From Micromussa lordhowensis (Eukaryota; Cnidaria; Anthozoa; Scleractinia; Lobophylliidae): a stretch of 64,000 bases of DNA. The translations under genes were made by a program, and so were the position numbers. Positions 13,701 through 31,607 of the stretch are shown here, one piece after another; the first letter of the stretch is position 1; each line of letters opens with the position of its first letter. The stretch spans positions 1,396,001 to 1,460,000 of the forward strand of contig OZ026595.1 of NCBI GenBank assembly GCA_964020085.1, read 5' to 3'. The notes under the pieces are model-generated. The model had not been told where the DNA came from. It searched no databases and saw nothing but the letters and a program-made list of their open reading frames with translations.

Positions 13701-16700
13701 CGCCAGTTTGTAGCCAATCGAGTTCGAAAAATCGGAGAACACGCCATCGACGAGTGGAGGCACGTACCGACCGCCCAGAATCCAGCAGATCTCGGGAGTC
13801 GCGGTGGGTCTGTTGTAGACTCGGCTCTGTGGTGGTGCGGACCGTACTGGCTTCAAGATCGAGACGCGTGGCCAGAAAATCCAGTGACAGCTGCCAGTGC
13901 AGAGTCAGACGCGGAGTCTAAGGTTGTGAAAGAGGTGCTAGCTGCTACCACGATTGATGTAAAGACAGACGAGTTCGACCAGCTACTAAGTCGCCATGAC
14001 CTTCAGAAAACCCTTCGCATTTCCACGTGGATTGTAAGGTTCGTGGACAACTGTCGCCCAAACGTTCCCCAAGTTAAAGGACCAATCACAACAGAAGAGC
14101 AGGAGTCGCGAACTAATTGGTGGATCCGTAGAGTCCAAGCTCGTGCTATGAACTCCCCAAAGTTCGCTGCTGATAGAATGCAACTAAACCTACAGACTAA
14201 CAGTGAGGGAATCTTGGAGTGCCGAGGCAGGATTCAGGGTCGCTACCCAGTCTACTTGCCCGATGACTGCTTGTTCACGGAGAAGTTCGTACTACGATCA
14301 CATCGTCGCACTCTACACGGGGGCGTGGCTCTCACAATGGCTGACATCCGGGAGCGTCATTGGGTACCCCGCCTTCGCCAACTCGTGAAGAAGACCATCA
14401 AAAGCTGCTGGGGGTGCAAGCGTTTTCAGGCACTTGCACTTTCCTCGCCACCTCCAGGTTTGCTCCCACGCGAAAGAACGGAGGGGTCAACTGCCTTTGA
14501 AGTCGTGGGCGTAGACTTTGCAGGGCCGATAAAGTACCGCAGATCAGCGCGCGTGGAAGGCAAAGCATACTTGGTCTTGTTCGCTTGTAGCCTGAGCAGA
14601 GCACTTCACCTGGAGGTACTTCCCAATTTGGAGACGGCGACGTTCCTGGGAAGCCTAAAACGCCTTATTGCTCGCAGAGGACGTCCCTCAAAGATCTACT
14701 CCGACAACGGAAGAACTTTCATCGGAGCAGCAAAGTGGCTCAAGCAGATCCGGAAGGATGAGCGGATTCAGACCTACCTTGCTGATGAAGAGATACACTG
14801 GAGATTTAACTTGAGCCGAGCGCCTTGGTGGGGAGGCCAATTTGAGCGCTTAATTGGTCTCTTTAAACAAGCCTTCTTTAAGACAATAGGGGGAGGAATG
14901 CTAACTTGGACGGAGCTGTGTGAGGTTGTCCTCGAAGTCGAAACACAACTCAACCGACGCCCATTGTCGTACGTCGAGGATGACATCCAATTTCCGCTGC
15001 TCATACCAGCTTCTTTCTTGTTTCAAAGAAGCAACCGCCTACCTGAGCAGGAAACTTGGCGAGAGGAGCCTGGGAACCTTCGTAAACGAGCAAGGTACCT
15101 TAGGGCCTGCAAGGACGCTCTCTGGAAACGCTGGACCCGAGAGTACCTGACGGCTCTTAGAGAACGGCATCACTGCAACAGAAAAGACAAGAACGAATCG
15201 CTGAAGATAGGTGACGTTGTTCTCATCCGCTCTGAGGAAAGAAATCGAGGGAAGTGGCCTCTGGGTGTGGTGTCTGAGCTATTCAACGGACGCGATGGCG
15301 TCGTTCGAGCAGCCAAACTACGTGCCGGGAAAGCCTTCTTGGAGAGGCCAGTCCAGCATCTCTACCCTCTAGAGCTATCCTGCGATTCCAAACCAGTCAA
15401 CGAGCCAGCGAAGTTGAATCCTGAGACCCAGCCCGTCCGAGCCAGGCGTGATGCTGCAGTTGCCGCTCAACTGCGTATCCGAGACATTGCAGAAGAACTA
15501 GACCTGTGAGGACTGAGTCAATGTATGCGGATCTCATATAGATCACTGTGACACTTAGCACCTTATACTCAAGTGCTGGACTTTGAACAGTAATTTTCAT
15601 AATGTTAGTTTTTTAAATCATAATTGTATAGCTTTTATTCAGAATAGTTTCGTTTTGCATGTGTTTCTTTCTTGATAACACATGGGGGAGAGTATCGGAA
15701 ACTATCGGGTATGTCGTGTTGTTGTGTGACTTTGTTATGTCACGTTCTGACTAGATCGCGTGCAAGTATGCGTAATAAGATCTTGTGCGGTTTTTGCTTT
15801 TTGTGTGTGTGCCTTTTGGGTGTTTTGCGTGTTTCTCTTGGAGTTGACTGTGAGTTCTCTCTGTCGTCAATAAAGCTGCTTGGGATAACGAATAGTGAAA
15901 GTGTGGTCCTATCTAATTATTTCCCACACAGAGAAACTTTGTAAGAAGTTATCTCAGCGAATTAGCGTGTTAAAAAAGAGAAGATCTTGCCTGCTTACAA
16001 AACAGATTATTGCATTATAATACTATGATAAGATCTGTATTGCACTGTGTCAGTTCAGTCTGGACTAGTTGTGATAAGGAGATTAGGCTGTGTTTTTAAG
16101 CCACAAAAAAGAGCAGCAAGGGTAATTTCCGATGCTAATAATCAGACGCCTTGTGTTAAGCTATTTAATAGCCTGCAGTAGCTCCCTTTTTATGAAGAAG
16201 TGAAAATAGCTTAAGGTTGTGTGGCTTACAAATGCATCAAGGGTGAAGTTCCCTGATATGTTGAAGACTCTTTAAGACTCAACAGTCAGCAACACATCGT
16301 CGTGTAACCAGATATAGTAATATTAATTTTATTTTCCCAAACTATAATCGAGTGACCGAAGGCGGTAGGACGTGGCAGCAACTACTTGCCAAATTTTAAG
16401 GCAAAAACTTAGAAACGCAAAATCATTAGAAACCTTTAACAATAATTATCGAAATTACATAATTTCATAGCTTGATCATACGTATACCTCTTATCAGTTA
16501 TATTACTTAGCTTTCAACTCGTGTATTTTAAACAATTTGTAAATTTCCTTAGCTTTATTTATTTTGTATTTAAATTTTGTATTTTTCGGGCCACAAGTTT
16601 ATTAGTTTCTGTAATTATTCCGTGCTACCCTCTTTAAATAAAGTGTATTATTATTATTATTGTTATTATAAGCATATTATTATTATTATTATTATTATTA

Positions 16701-18859
16701 TAGTAATTCGTTTCTATGATTTTAATAACCCTGCATCATGGAATTCGTAATTTTGAATTTTTATTATCAATTGTTTCTATTTCTTTTTGTAAGTAAGTTA
16801 ATTTTTTTAAAATTGTGAATAAAGTTATTATTATTATTATTACCTATTTTTCACGAGAACCAGGATGACAGAAACGAACCATTTTAGGGGAATGCACTAA
16901 TGCATTCAACTCGCCGGACAATCGAAAACATGCAACAACAGTCTGTAATCAGTATTTTCTGTCGTCATTAAAGGGGCTACGTCACGGTATTTTGAGTTAT
17001 TTCTACCGTCGACAAAATTACCTTTAAATTCAAGGAAACCCGAAAATAATGCTTTACAAAGATAGAAAAACACTAAAGAGATAATAATAAACCATAAAGG
17101 AACAAGGATGGTTAAGGATGGAGAAGATTGACACGGATTACAAACGACAATATTGAGAAATTTAGGCTAAATTTTTCAAACCGTTTAACCGTGACACAGC
17201 TCCTTTAACAGCACTAGCATGATTTGTTGAATAGAGACCTTAATAATTAGTGAGCCATGTTTTTGCGGACTGACTGTATTTGATAAAACTTGATAGTTAA
17301 GCTTTCTTTCTGCTTTCACTTTTTTGTTTTCTCAGGGGATTCCATCGTATGCCGTATTTTTTAGTCCTTCGGGAGTTAACTTCACACAAGAGATTCTTTC
17401 TAGCATTCCTGAATGGGGTAATGTCAAGGTAAAGTTATTAATGTGCTTCTTTCCGCATAGTTTCCTGATGGCCCGTTTTAAACCAGCGCATATTTGGATT
17501 TTCCATGGCGTTCTAGGGAGTCATGCAGTAGACATAAAAAACCCCGTCCACTCGAATTGCGGTCACCCTACCCGAAAGCGAGTATATGCCCGGAGAAATT
17601 TCACTCTTAAATGTTTTCCGTTCACACTACGTCGGAGATATTTGAAAAAGCAACAATCAACGGTCATTTTGGATTTGTGTTTGAGGGAAACTTGGGCAGG
17701 GAATTCGAAATCACCAGGCTCGATTTCCGCCGCTCTAGTGCGGGCTCCTTTCCCGAACAGCGGCTAGAAATCGAGCCTAGGAAATCACGTGATTATCGTG
17801 ACATCATCGTTTTCGCAAAGCTCCGTTTTCAAAATGTTTTTCGTCCACACAAAAACGCAAAGCTAGCGTTTTCAAAGTCCTCCGGTATGATGAAGAGCGT
17901 TTTCGAAAAGCTCCGTTTTCGTGAAGGATTAGTACGGACGGTAGGCCTAACCGTAGAATTTCAAATTTCTCTGGGGTAGTGTGGAGGGCGCCTAAGTGAT
18001 TGTTGACCGTGTCTTTAATACAGTCTACTTCGTTAAAGAAATGTGTCGATGGGAAAACCTTTAAGCGCAGTTTTTCCACAGTCCTAAGTTGGAAAAACGT
18101 TATTTTTTGGTCCACTTCTCTACTTAACGTCAGTGCCATTTACGGATCTTACAGATTCCAGGATAATTTCAAGCATTTGTGCATTTAAATGTCGGCTGCA
18201 CGGTTCGAAATTCGTGCCTGTGCTTCAATTAGCGTCCAGACTCGCTCGCTCGTCTACACTGACAGTATGCCACCTTTAGTTCCATGGCATTGAATAAGAA
18301 AACGAAAACTGCCAGACAACAAGTAATCTGTTAGTACAGCCCCCTCTCATCCTGTCTTCTTCTTCTCATCTGTGAATCACGAGTAAAAGAAGAGAAACGT
18401 TGATTCGTGATTTTCCCGGTAAGTTTTTCCAGTCTCCTGATTTCTGCTTAAATTATACTACGATTTTTATTAGCGTTCTCAGGCCACCGGTGCCCGTAGC
18501 TGATAAACGCTTACCATGTTCTGTTCAGGTTGGCAGAAGGGCGAAGAAAGGGGCGTGAAAACGTGCAGTTGCCAGGGTACGGGGCATAAAAACGCATTCT
18601 TTCTTGTCTCCACCCCAACTTTTCGACTTTCTCCCTATTTCCAGCGGTTGTGATAGACTGACTGACTGCGAACTCCTGGAAAAGGCTAGTTTTAAAGTAA
18701 AACATGTTTATTTTGTCACAGCTTGTTGCGATTGGTAAAACTACAGCAGAAGCAATGAAGACCAAAGGTTGGAATGTGACAGCCGTGGCCGAACAACCCA
18801 ATTCACAAGCTTTGGTACAATGTATTACAAACAGTGCAAAGGAGGTAGAAGAGCATTAA
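4763..18859 (+). CDS. UROS: Uroporphyrinogen-III synthase, nine coding exons
   Basis: UROS cyclises hydroxymethylbilane, with D-ring inversion, to uroporphyrinogen III in cytosolic heme synthesis. Coding exons read here: 4763-4825, 5158-5266, 6305-6376, 6828-6902, 7893-7970, 8414-8497, 9695-9780, 17336-17428, 18722-18859. All junctions are AG/GT, the phases fit throughout, and the sum is 798 nt (265 aa plus stop), the same length as I recall for human UROS. Family landmarks in order: PFSIPVLSFKF in exon 2, VLTSQRSVEAIELC in exon 3, FVVGKATAKA in exon 4, LLFPCGNLRRETIP in exon 6, AVFFSPSGVNFT in exon 8 and VAIGKTTAEAM in exon 9. These match the HEM4 two-domain fold. Intron 7 (7.5 kb) holds a BEL/Pao element in the same orientation. 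Introns 2-6 contain a SINE and several MITEs. None of the exons is broken. Confidence 0.95.
5360..5411. repeat. Short tandem duplication of a 22-bp unit
   Basis: A 22-bp unit beginning acctggggctac occurs twice in succession (5360-5381, 5382-5403) and is followed by a third partial unit. It lies in UROS intron 2 and has no evident function. Confidence 0.8.
5678..5853. mobile_element. Palindromic MITE in UROS intron 2
   Basis: The ends ggtaaacgccacagctatac and its near-perfect reverse complement at 5834-5853 form long terminal inverted repeats. The arms also share the tract ending in gagttatggatgcac. The 176-bp unit has no coding capacity, which is the structure of a MITE. The family was not identified. 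Confidence 0.8.
6508..6788 (-). mobile_element. tRNA-derived SINE in UROS intron 3
   Basis: On the minus strand, 6788-6711 reads like a degenerate tRNA gene. It has a box A-like tract (gtggcctcatggttag) and a box B (ggttcgagccc) with the usual spacing. A tRNA-unrelated body continues to about 6508 (ctgggtggagagaggcaccg on the plus strand). A related fragment of the body end occurs in PRIMPOL intron 17 (41415-41540 and its duplicate). I associate this family with corals. It is not a functional tRNA gene. Confidence 0.75.
7250..7850. mobile_element. Composite non-autonomous element in UROS intron 4
   Basis: The left end (ctggatcactggatgatgca, then cattggcttagccatc) and the right end (ctatctatcgtctcatatcc, then ggaatagttgttaa) match a family that also occurs in PRIMPOL intron 11 (36815-37151, 49983-50596). 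A different palindrome (7468-7650) interrupts it. Ends are approximate. Confidence 0.6.
7468..7650. repeat. Nested long palindrome
   Basis: agcaatagaccacaagtttc at the left end is repeated inverted at the right end. Inner arms share ggctgataaaccac and gttggtagaacac tracts. The arms are about 85 bp long with a small central loop near 7555. It sits inside the composite element at 7250-7850, so it inserted later or is an internal part of that copy. Confidence 0.8.
8547..8842. mobile_element. MITE with C/G-rich termini in UROS intron 6
   Basis: Terminal inverted repeats of about 30 bp: gggacttccatataaaaaga on the left, and its partner tctttttatatgggaattcc on the right at 8819-8838. The interior is non-coding. 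A poly-C run of about 14 lies at the right end. Confidence 0.75.
9404..9646. mobile_element. Small MITE, copy 1, in UROS intron 6
   Basis: Terminal inverted repeats begin ttaaaggagct and end with agttcctttaa. The interior shares long runs (for example agagataataataaaccata and aaggatggttaaggatggag) with 16968-17208, in the same orientation. The two copies therefore lie on either side of the retrotransposon within one gene: this one just before exon 7, the other just before exon 8. Confidence 0.8.
9881..10059 (+). pseudogene. LINE reverse-transcriptase fragment, left part (split by BEL/Pao)
   Basis: Frame reads TKAMLVTDRRLPSK..., LIPNAKLLRLEIDSELSFTS, a pattern typical of the region after the catalytic core in CR1/L2-like non-LTR reverse transcriptases. 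It stops at the 5' LTR of the BEL/Pao element and resumes in the same frame at 15933. It is an inactive 5'-truncated copy. Confidence 0.75.
10060..10295 (+). repeat. 5' LTR of the BEL/Pao element
   Basis: Runs from tatcggaaactatcgggtat to ttatttcccaca and is identical to 15693-15928 as far as I could compare by eye. It carries an aataaa polyadenylation signal near 10236 (gtcaataaagctgc). It starts with TA rather than the usual TG. Confidence 0.93.
10300..10317 (+). other. Primer-binding site
   Basis: tggcacctccgacgggac starts four bases after the 5' LTR. Its reverse complement ends in CCA, as a tRNA 3' end does. I cannot name the tRNA with confidence. Confidence 0.7.
10338..15509 (+). CDS. 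BEL/Pao gag-pol polyprotein, intact
   Basis: A single frame of 1723 aa from the ATG at 10338 (a GTG codon directly before it is in frame but unlikely as start). Order of parts: coiled-coil N-terminus (about 1-140); DUF1759-type gag (about 142-290; KLPKLTITSFNG); CCHC-like zinc knuckles (CVYCDSGEHRSSEC near 347, CFNCAAGQHSANQC near 379, CRVCRRRHHTSIC near 397); DUF1758 aspartic protease with LLDSGASHSYVS near 445; reverse transcriptase with the YVDDLISGG active site near 854; Peptidase_A17/BEL-specific region; RNase H (HSFGDASGQG near 1030); integrase with an HHCC zinc-binding domain near 1323 and catalytic core (VVGVDFAGPI near 1390, DNGRTFIGA near 1456); C-terminal DUF5641. The order PR-RT-RH-IN is typical of BEL/Pao. 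No stop or frameshift, and no envelope frame follows. Confidence 0.96.
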   Translation: MSKKQLSELDAKLKTLTLRLKSTDGVIGKREKEAIERQRASIVALAGEIDCLRGSIQEAKFAASESEENVELWSEEIESQLSVADENVAKLSKCLNDMETELRDLERNQSHAKAMEMEKELLEQKMEAAIKQKELTQKSSVVKLPKLTITSFNGTPIDWVRFESQFTAMVHDQNVPAITKFSHLKELLDPRIRSVIDGLPFNEEGYSRAMKYLRDKYGNPDEIAGAYVINLLEMPAVTERDVARIHQFYEKLLFNIESLETLGKLDTVQGVTYYVIVKKLELLRSELVSHVPRDWRSWSFGDLLEALRKWTGTNPVVETFGKGTNPKRSTLPSDRIYHSQDRYVGNCVYCDSGEHRSSECDKLSTLDARKAFLANKRLCFNCAAGQHSANQCPSKLSCRVCRRRHHTSICQQAPVEPNLTANIVGSSVIHPVVVVDVCGHKFRALLDSGASHSYVSSTLVELTRVQAVKSGTRRVATLLGVATTKLLEYDLCLRSVNRNFELNTRVTQINKRELLTLDNPCYADRIAGHSHLYDVHLEDQSMEDHLPVHIILGANEYAQIRTRVPLRVGRRGEPVAELTCFGWAIMAPGVESDLSAGFLAVDAIQDYEMLCSLDVLGLADSPAGDQQEVYREFREQLSRNTEEGWYETGLPWKGDHPQLPSNREGSLRRLRTQVAKLREMGRLQEYDEIIQDQFKEGVVEPAPSEPVGREYYMPHRAVIKDSAETTKLRVVYDCSARGGKGLPSLNDCLEPGPALQNKLWNVLVRGRFQSVALAGDMRKAFLQVRIREGERDALRFHWLRDLHSTEIQTLRFTRALFGLAPSPFLLGGVVEQHLESWSDRLPESVAEILRSLYVDDLISGGPTVLKAKELKDDAITIFADGGFQLHKWHSNAPELERDSQEQPAETEDTYAKHQLGSTAVEGTKLLGLGWDKAEDALSVSFPKENAELTKRGILGKLARIYDPLGFVSPTSLEGKLLYREACELKQAWDAPLHDELARKWRKWESNLPSNVSTRRTLAPHRESIDAVELHSFGDASGQGVSAAVYAVVRQASGTTQGLVAAKARLAKQRLTIPRLELVAGHMAVNLVDNVRRALAGFPVASVCCWLDSTVALHWIRGGGEYRQFVANRVRKIGEHAIDEWRHVPTAQNPADLGSRGGSVVDSALWWCGPYWLQDRDAWPENPVTAASAESDAESKVVKEVLAATTIDVKTDEFDQLLSRHDLQKTLRISTWIVRFVDNCRPNVPQVKGPITTEEQESRTNWWIRRVQARAMNSPKFAADRMQLNLQTNSEGILECRGRIQGRYPVYLPDDCLFTEKFVLRSHRRTLHGGVALTMADIRERHWVPRLRQLVKKTIKSCWGCKRFQALALSSPPPGLLPRERTEGSTAFEVVGVDFAGPIKYRRSARVEGKAYLVLFACSLSRALHLEVLPNLETATFLGSLKRLIARRGRPSKIYSDNGRTFIGAAKWLKQIRKDERIQTYLADEEIHWRFNLSRAPWWGGQFERLIGLFKQAFFKTIGGGMLTWTELCEVVLEVETQLNRRPLSYVEDDIQFPLLIPASFLFQRSNRLPEQETWREEPGNLRKRARYLRACKDALWKRWTREYLTALRERHHCNRKDKNESLKIGDVVLIRSEERNRGKWPLGVVSELFNGRDGVVRAAKLRAGKAFLERPVQHLYPLELSCDSKPVNEPAKLNPETQPVRARRDAAVAAQLRIRDIAEELDL
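15684..15692 (+). other. Polypurine tract
   Basis: gggggagag lies immediately before the 3' LTR, where plus-strand DNA synthesis of LTR retrotransposons starts. Confidence 0.8.
15693..15928 (+). repeat. 3' LTR of the BEL/Pao element
   Basis: 236 bp, the same sequence as the 5' LTR. It is followed by CAGA, the second copy of the target-site duplication. Confidence 0.93.
15933..16700 (+). pseudogene. LINE fragment, right part, with (TTA)n tail
   Basis: Continues the frame of 9881-10059 (GAG AAA CTT TGT AAG AAG; KLCKKLSQRISVLKKRRSC), then decays with several stop codons while still resembling the C-terminal region of CR1/L2-like LINEs (KKEQQG, VKFPDMLKTL). It ends in AT-rich DNA with an aataaa and a TTA/ATT microsatellite near 16645-16700, a 3' tail typical of such LINEs. 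A second short tail of the same kind lies at 16819-16841. Confidence 0.65.
16968..17208. mobile_element. Small MITE, copy 2, in UROS intron 7
   Basis: Same family as 9404-9646. The termini are ttaaaggggctacgtcacg and cgtgacacagctcctttaa, a good inverted pair with a ttaa at each end. The interior is the same as in the first copy apart from small substitutions and indels. Confidence 0.8.
17600..17960 (+). repeat. Dispersed repeat in UROS intron 8
   Basis: A stretch with repeated cgttttcg motifs that ends in gattagtacggacggtaggcctaac. The same end occurs inverted at 39680-39770 and 53145-53225 (ggcctaccgtccacactaat), directly upstream of exon 15 in both PRIMPOL units. It is probably a MITE family or fragment. 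The left end is not defined. Confidence 0.5.
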
Positions 18860-19255
18860 CATCCGCTGACAGGCTATGGATGGTTGAAAGACTATATAGG
18901 TCGTTAATTTGTAATACATTATCTTGGGCGTGGATCTTTTTGCCAAAGTACCAACTGATTATGGAAGGTGCTATTAAAATGAGCAACATTAAGACCAGTG
19001 GTAGATTGGTCAATGATCACAGAGCTATAATCATTTTATAGCAACTCTACAATATCACTGACTGCAGGCCAAGTCCTAGTTGAAGGAGAGAGATAAGGCT
19101 GGTTTTCATTGGCGCTTTGCAGCATATCCACAAGCAGTGAGGTGGTGTTAACTACCACCTTTTGTTAGGAAATTTTCCTAAATTAAGGCGCCAATTATCT
19201 ACAGCTCCTCGTATGTTATTTAAGCTTTAATGAAAACTAGCCTGTAGTAGTGTAG

Positions 19256-19261
19256 AATAAA
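19256..19261 (+). terminator. UROS polyadenylation signal candidate
   Basis: aataaa about 400 bp after the UROS stop codon and directly before the foldback element. Confidence 0.45.
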
Positions 19262-19324
19262 AGTATGTAATCATATGTTTGTAAAAGAAAACAAGTGACG
19301 CAAACGGTCGTATTTTTATCATCT

Positions 19325-20818
19325 TTAAGGTGGTTCGAAATAGTTTTATGGCGCGCGCAAACTGGGTTCTAATGCACATGCGCAAATGCTGATCTTGTCG
19401 TGTCGAAATTTTGGAGTTTGTATAACTTTAATCGCTCATATTTCCGCTTCCGCTCGGTGGATTTTTTTCATTTTTTCGGTGATAACCAGGATCAATTGGC
19501 TGCATACATAGTCCGATTTTTAAAAAATTCTGTAGGCAGGAAAACAAATAAGAGAACAATACACAGGGAGCAGAGGAGTTCCTTTTGAACGAATGAATAA
19601 AAAAATGACTTACCTCTTTGAAATGCACTGTTGCGTAAATTCTCCCGGCCAAAAAAGCTCATTTCCGAGTCAGTATACATTCATTTTCGCCGGTCCACTG
19701 CTCCCGAACCGATTTCTATCGTGCGAACCGCCATTATTTTTGAACTTATTGACCGCTGACTACTGCGACCGCAGTCGTCTAAAGGCTGCGAACGTACTAA
19801 AAAAAGGAAAGGGAAGAAACTAATTTGGAGCGTTTTTTCGCAAATCCGTAGCTTCGTTATAAATGCATCAAACCCCCTAATTTTTTATTTTGGGGATGTT
19901 TCCTAGATATTCTGTGCGTTAACTCTTAGTTTTGCTACAAAGGTTGAGGGAAAGCGGTATTTTTGTGGACCGAAATGTGGTTCTCGATGAACCGCCTTCG
20001 TGCAATGTGCACCGCAACAGCTGGTGACGGAAATGACGTGAACCTCGGGATGGCAGCATGACTGCGCAAGACAGGAAGTGGTTTGGGCGAGTTGAGGCTC
20101 AGGTCCAGGCCTCGGAAGCCTAAAGAGGCCCGGTCGCTCATGCGCATTGCACTGAAAATTTCACTTCCGTCACCAGCTGTCGCGGTCCACATCAAACTAG
20201 TCACGTGGTATTAGTTTCTTCCCTTTCCTTTTTTTAGTACGTTCGCAGCCTTTAGACGACTGCGGTCGCAGTAATCAGCGGTCAATAAGTTCAAAAATAA
20301 TGGCGGTTCGCACGATAGAAATCGGTTCGGGAGCAGTGGACCGGCGAAAATGAATGTATACTGACTCGGAAATGAGCTTTTTTGGCCGGGAGAATTTACG
20401 CAACAGTGCATTTCAAAGAGGTAAGTCGTTTTTTTATTCATTCGTTCAAAAGGAACTCCTCTGCTCCCTGTGAACAATAGTCAAAAAGAGGATTTTTTCT
20501 TAATCTACCCTACAGATTTTTTTTAAACTGAAATATTTTGAAGGTCATTTCTGGTGACATATAATATTGCAGTTTGAGAAGATTTCACCGACCAATTTTT
20601 TAAAAAAGACAATAGATTTCGATTTTAGGGGCTCAACTGAATGCGTCATATGGTTGCTATGGTAACAGGTTTTCTGAAATGAATGTCATGTAATGAATCT
20701 ATGATGTTTCTTTTATTTCTGTGCCAAATTTCATAGTGATACGATGAACCAAACATAATTTAGAAAAGAATTTGTGAACTTGTCTCGGGAAAATGAAAAC
20801 TATTTCGAACCACCTTAA
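19325..20818. mobile_element. Foldback DNA element with 23-bp terminal inverted repeats
   Basis: Starts with ttaaggtggttcgaaatagt and ends with its exact reverse complement (actatttcgaaccaccttaa). Inside are two long inverted arms, about 19563-19826 and 20206-20471, nearly identical. Each encodes the same short open frame (CCVNSPGQKSSFPSQYTF) on opposite strands. The loop carries a further inverted pair (cagctggtgacggaa at 20018-20032, its complement at 20165-20179). No transposase is visible, so it is non-autonomous. Confidence 0.85.
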
Positions 20819-21322
20819 GCTCTACAGTTTCAATCATTCTCAGGCCAACCATTCCTTGAGAAGCTATGTAATGACACGGGATATTAAATTATTTTTTATC
20901 AGCATAGACGGCTTGTTCTTATTACAAGTAGATTAAATGATTTTAAAATGTCGACACACACTAGGAGACATGTTGGAGGGACGTGAAGTGAGGACAAGCC
21001 CCATTGGGTGTACGCATAGGACACATGTTGCTGGAACTTCATGCACGCGAAGAAGACATTGGTTTGTTTCTATGTTGTAGCTGGGAAAGGTTGACTGAGC
21101 AGTGCAGGCGATGCGACATTGAACATTTCATTTTGTCCCTGTTCATGGCTCTCGAATTCAAACCAGCTGAACTTCTTGCGGGGACGAAATTTTGTCCCCC
21201 ACCCACTTCCGAACGTTTTCGTCCAAACGATCACGTCACACGTGTATGCCGACTGTACAAAATGACATAAGAAAATGTAATGAAAAGCACCACACAAGCA
21301 AGAATTGATATTCTCTTCCAAT

Positions 21323-21328
21323 TTTATT
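21323..21328 (-). terminator. DHX15 polyadenylation signal candidate
   Basis: AATAAA on the minus strand about 785 bp after the DHX15 stop codon. Confidence 0.4.
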
Positions 21329-21492
21329 GCAGAAATTCAAAGACCACAATGTGCTAACATGAATTGATCAACAATATTCATACTACTCAATTCTAAGATA
21401 GCAATGCAACAGTGACATAACAAACTCGAGAAATCAATTGCCTTCGAAAATGAAGAATCTGCTACCACTTCTCCATCCCGTCGACAAGATTT

Positions 21493-21606
21493 CCGTATAA
21501 CCCAATACTTAATTATGTACACAATTTTGCGAGTCTCGTATGAAGGCTAACAAGTACATCTATGGCAGAAAATGTATGCATAATTAAGTACGGTGCTATA
21601 CGGAAA
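21493..21606. repeat. Short inverted repeat
   Basis: ttccgtataacccaatactt and an imperfect reverse complement (aagtacggtgctatacggaa) bracket about 114 bp. It may be a MITE remnant in the DHX15 3' flank. Confidence 0.5.
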
Positions 21607-22111
21607 TAATTATCTCGTCACATCGGAGTTGCACTACGTATGGGACGGAGCAAAGGAAAAACAAAAACAAAACAGAGTGGGAAAACATCACTAAAGGTTT
21701 TGTTTCTTATTAGATTAAGTTGTACAGCTCTGTGATACACAGTTGCAGTGAGACTATTTACAGCTACAGGCTACAAAAAATGCCAGCTTCGAGGAACGCT
21801 TCATGCATGCAAACATGGCAGCATGTTTGAAGCTAATAAACCAGAATGTTACAAAGTGTGACCATGCAAAGAAGGTTGAGCAACATTTTCGAGTTTCTTA
21901 AATAACATCTGAAGAAGCTAGTTAGTTTCTAACTCATGGAAACCCTGATAAACAAAGTGACTATGTATTAGACGTTTCATCGCTCTCTTGTTTTCTCGGA
22001 GCAAACAGGTGTAGATACCTGGGTGACGACTAATATCTTGTTGGCAATGATATCAAAGTTATGTGAAATGTTTTTTCTCCTCGCAATTACAGTGAGCCAT
22101 AACTCGGCAGT

Positions 22112-31607
<9,496 letters not shown>

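Larger units (their letters stand above)
10060..15928 (+). mobile_element. Full-length BEL/Pao LTR retrotransposon
   Basis: A 5.87-kb element with two 236-bp LTRs that I read as identical, a primer-binding site, a single long gag-pol frame and a polypurine tract. The bases CAGA at 10056-10059 and 15929-15932 flank it as a 4-bp target-site duplication. Joining the flanks through one CAGA restores the reading frame of the interrupted LINE, which fixes both ends exactly. It lies in UROS intron 7 in the sense orientation. Identical LTRs and an intact frame mean the insertion is very recent. Confidence 0.95.
18860..22111. other. UROS-DHX15 convergent intergenic region
   Basis: Holds the UROS 3' UTR with an aataaa at 19256-19261, the foldback element 19325-20818, and the presumed DHX15 3' UTR on the minus strand with an AATAAA (complement at 21323-21328). 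A short inverted repeat (21493-21606) also lies here. No additional gene was recognised. Confidence 0.6.

Noticed and set aside
16645..16841. TTA/ATT runs as an independent microsatellite locus or CRISPR-like array
   Set aside because: Best explained as 3' tails of LINE copies; there are no spaced repeats of CRISPR type in this eukaryotic DNA.
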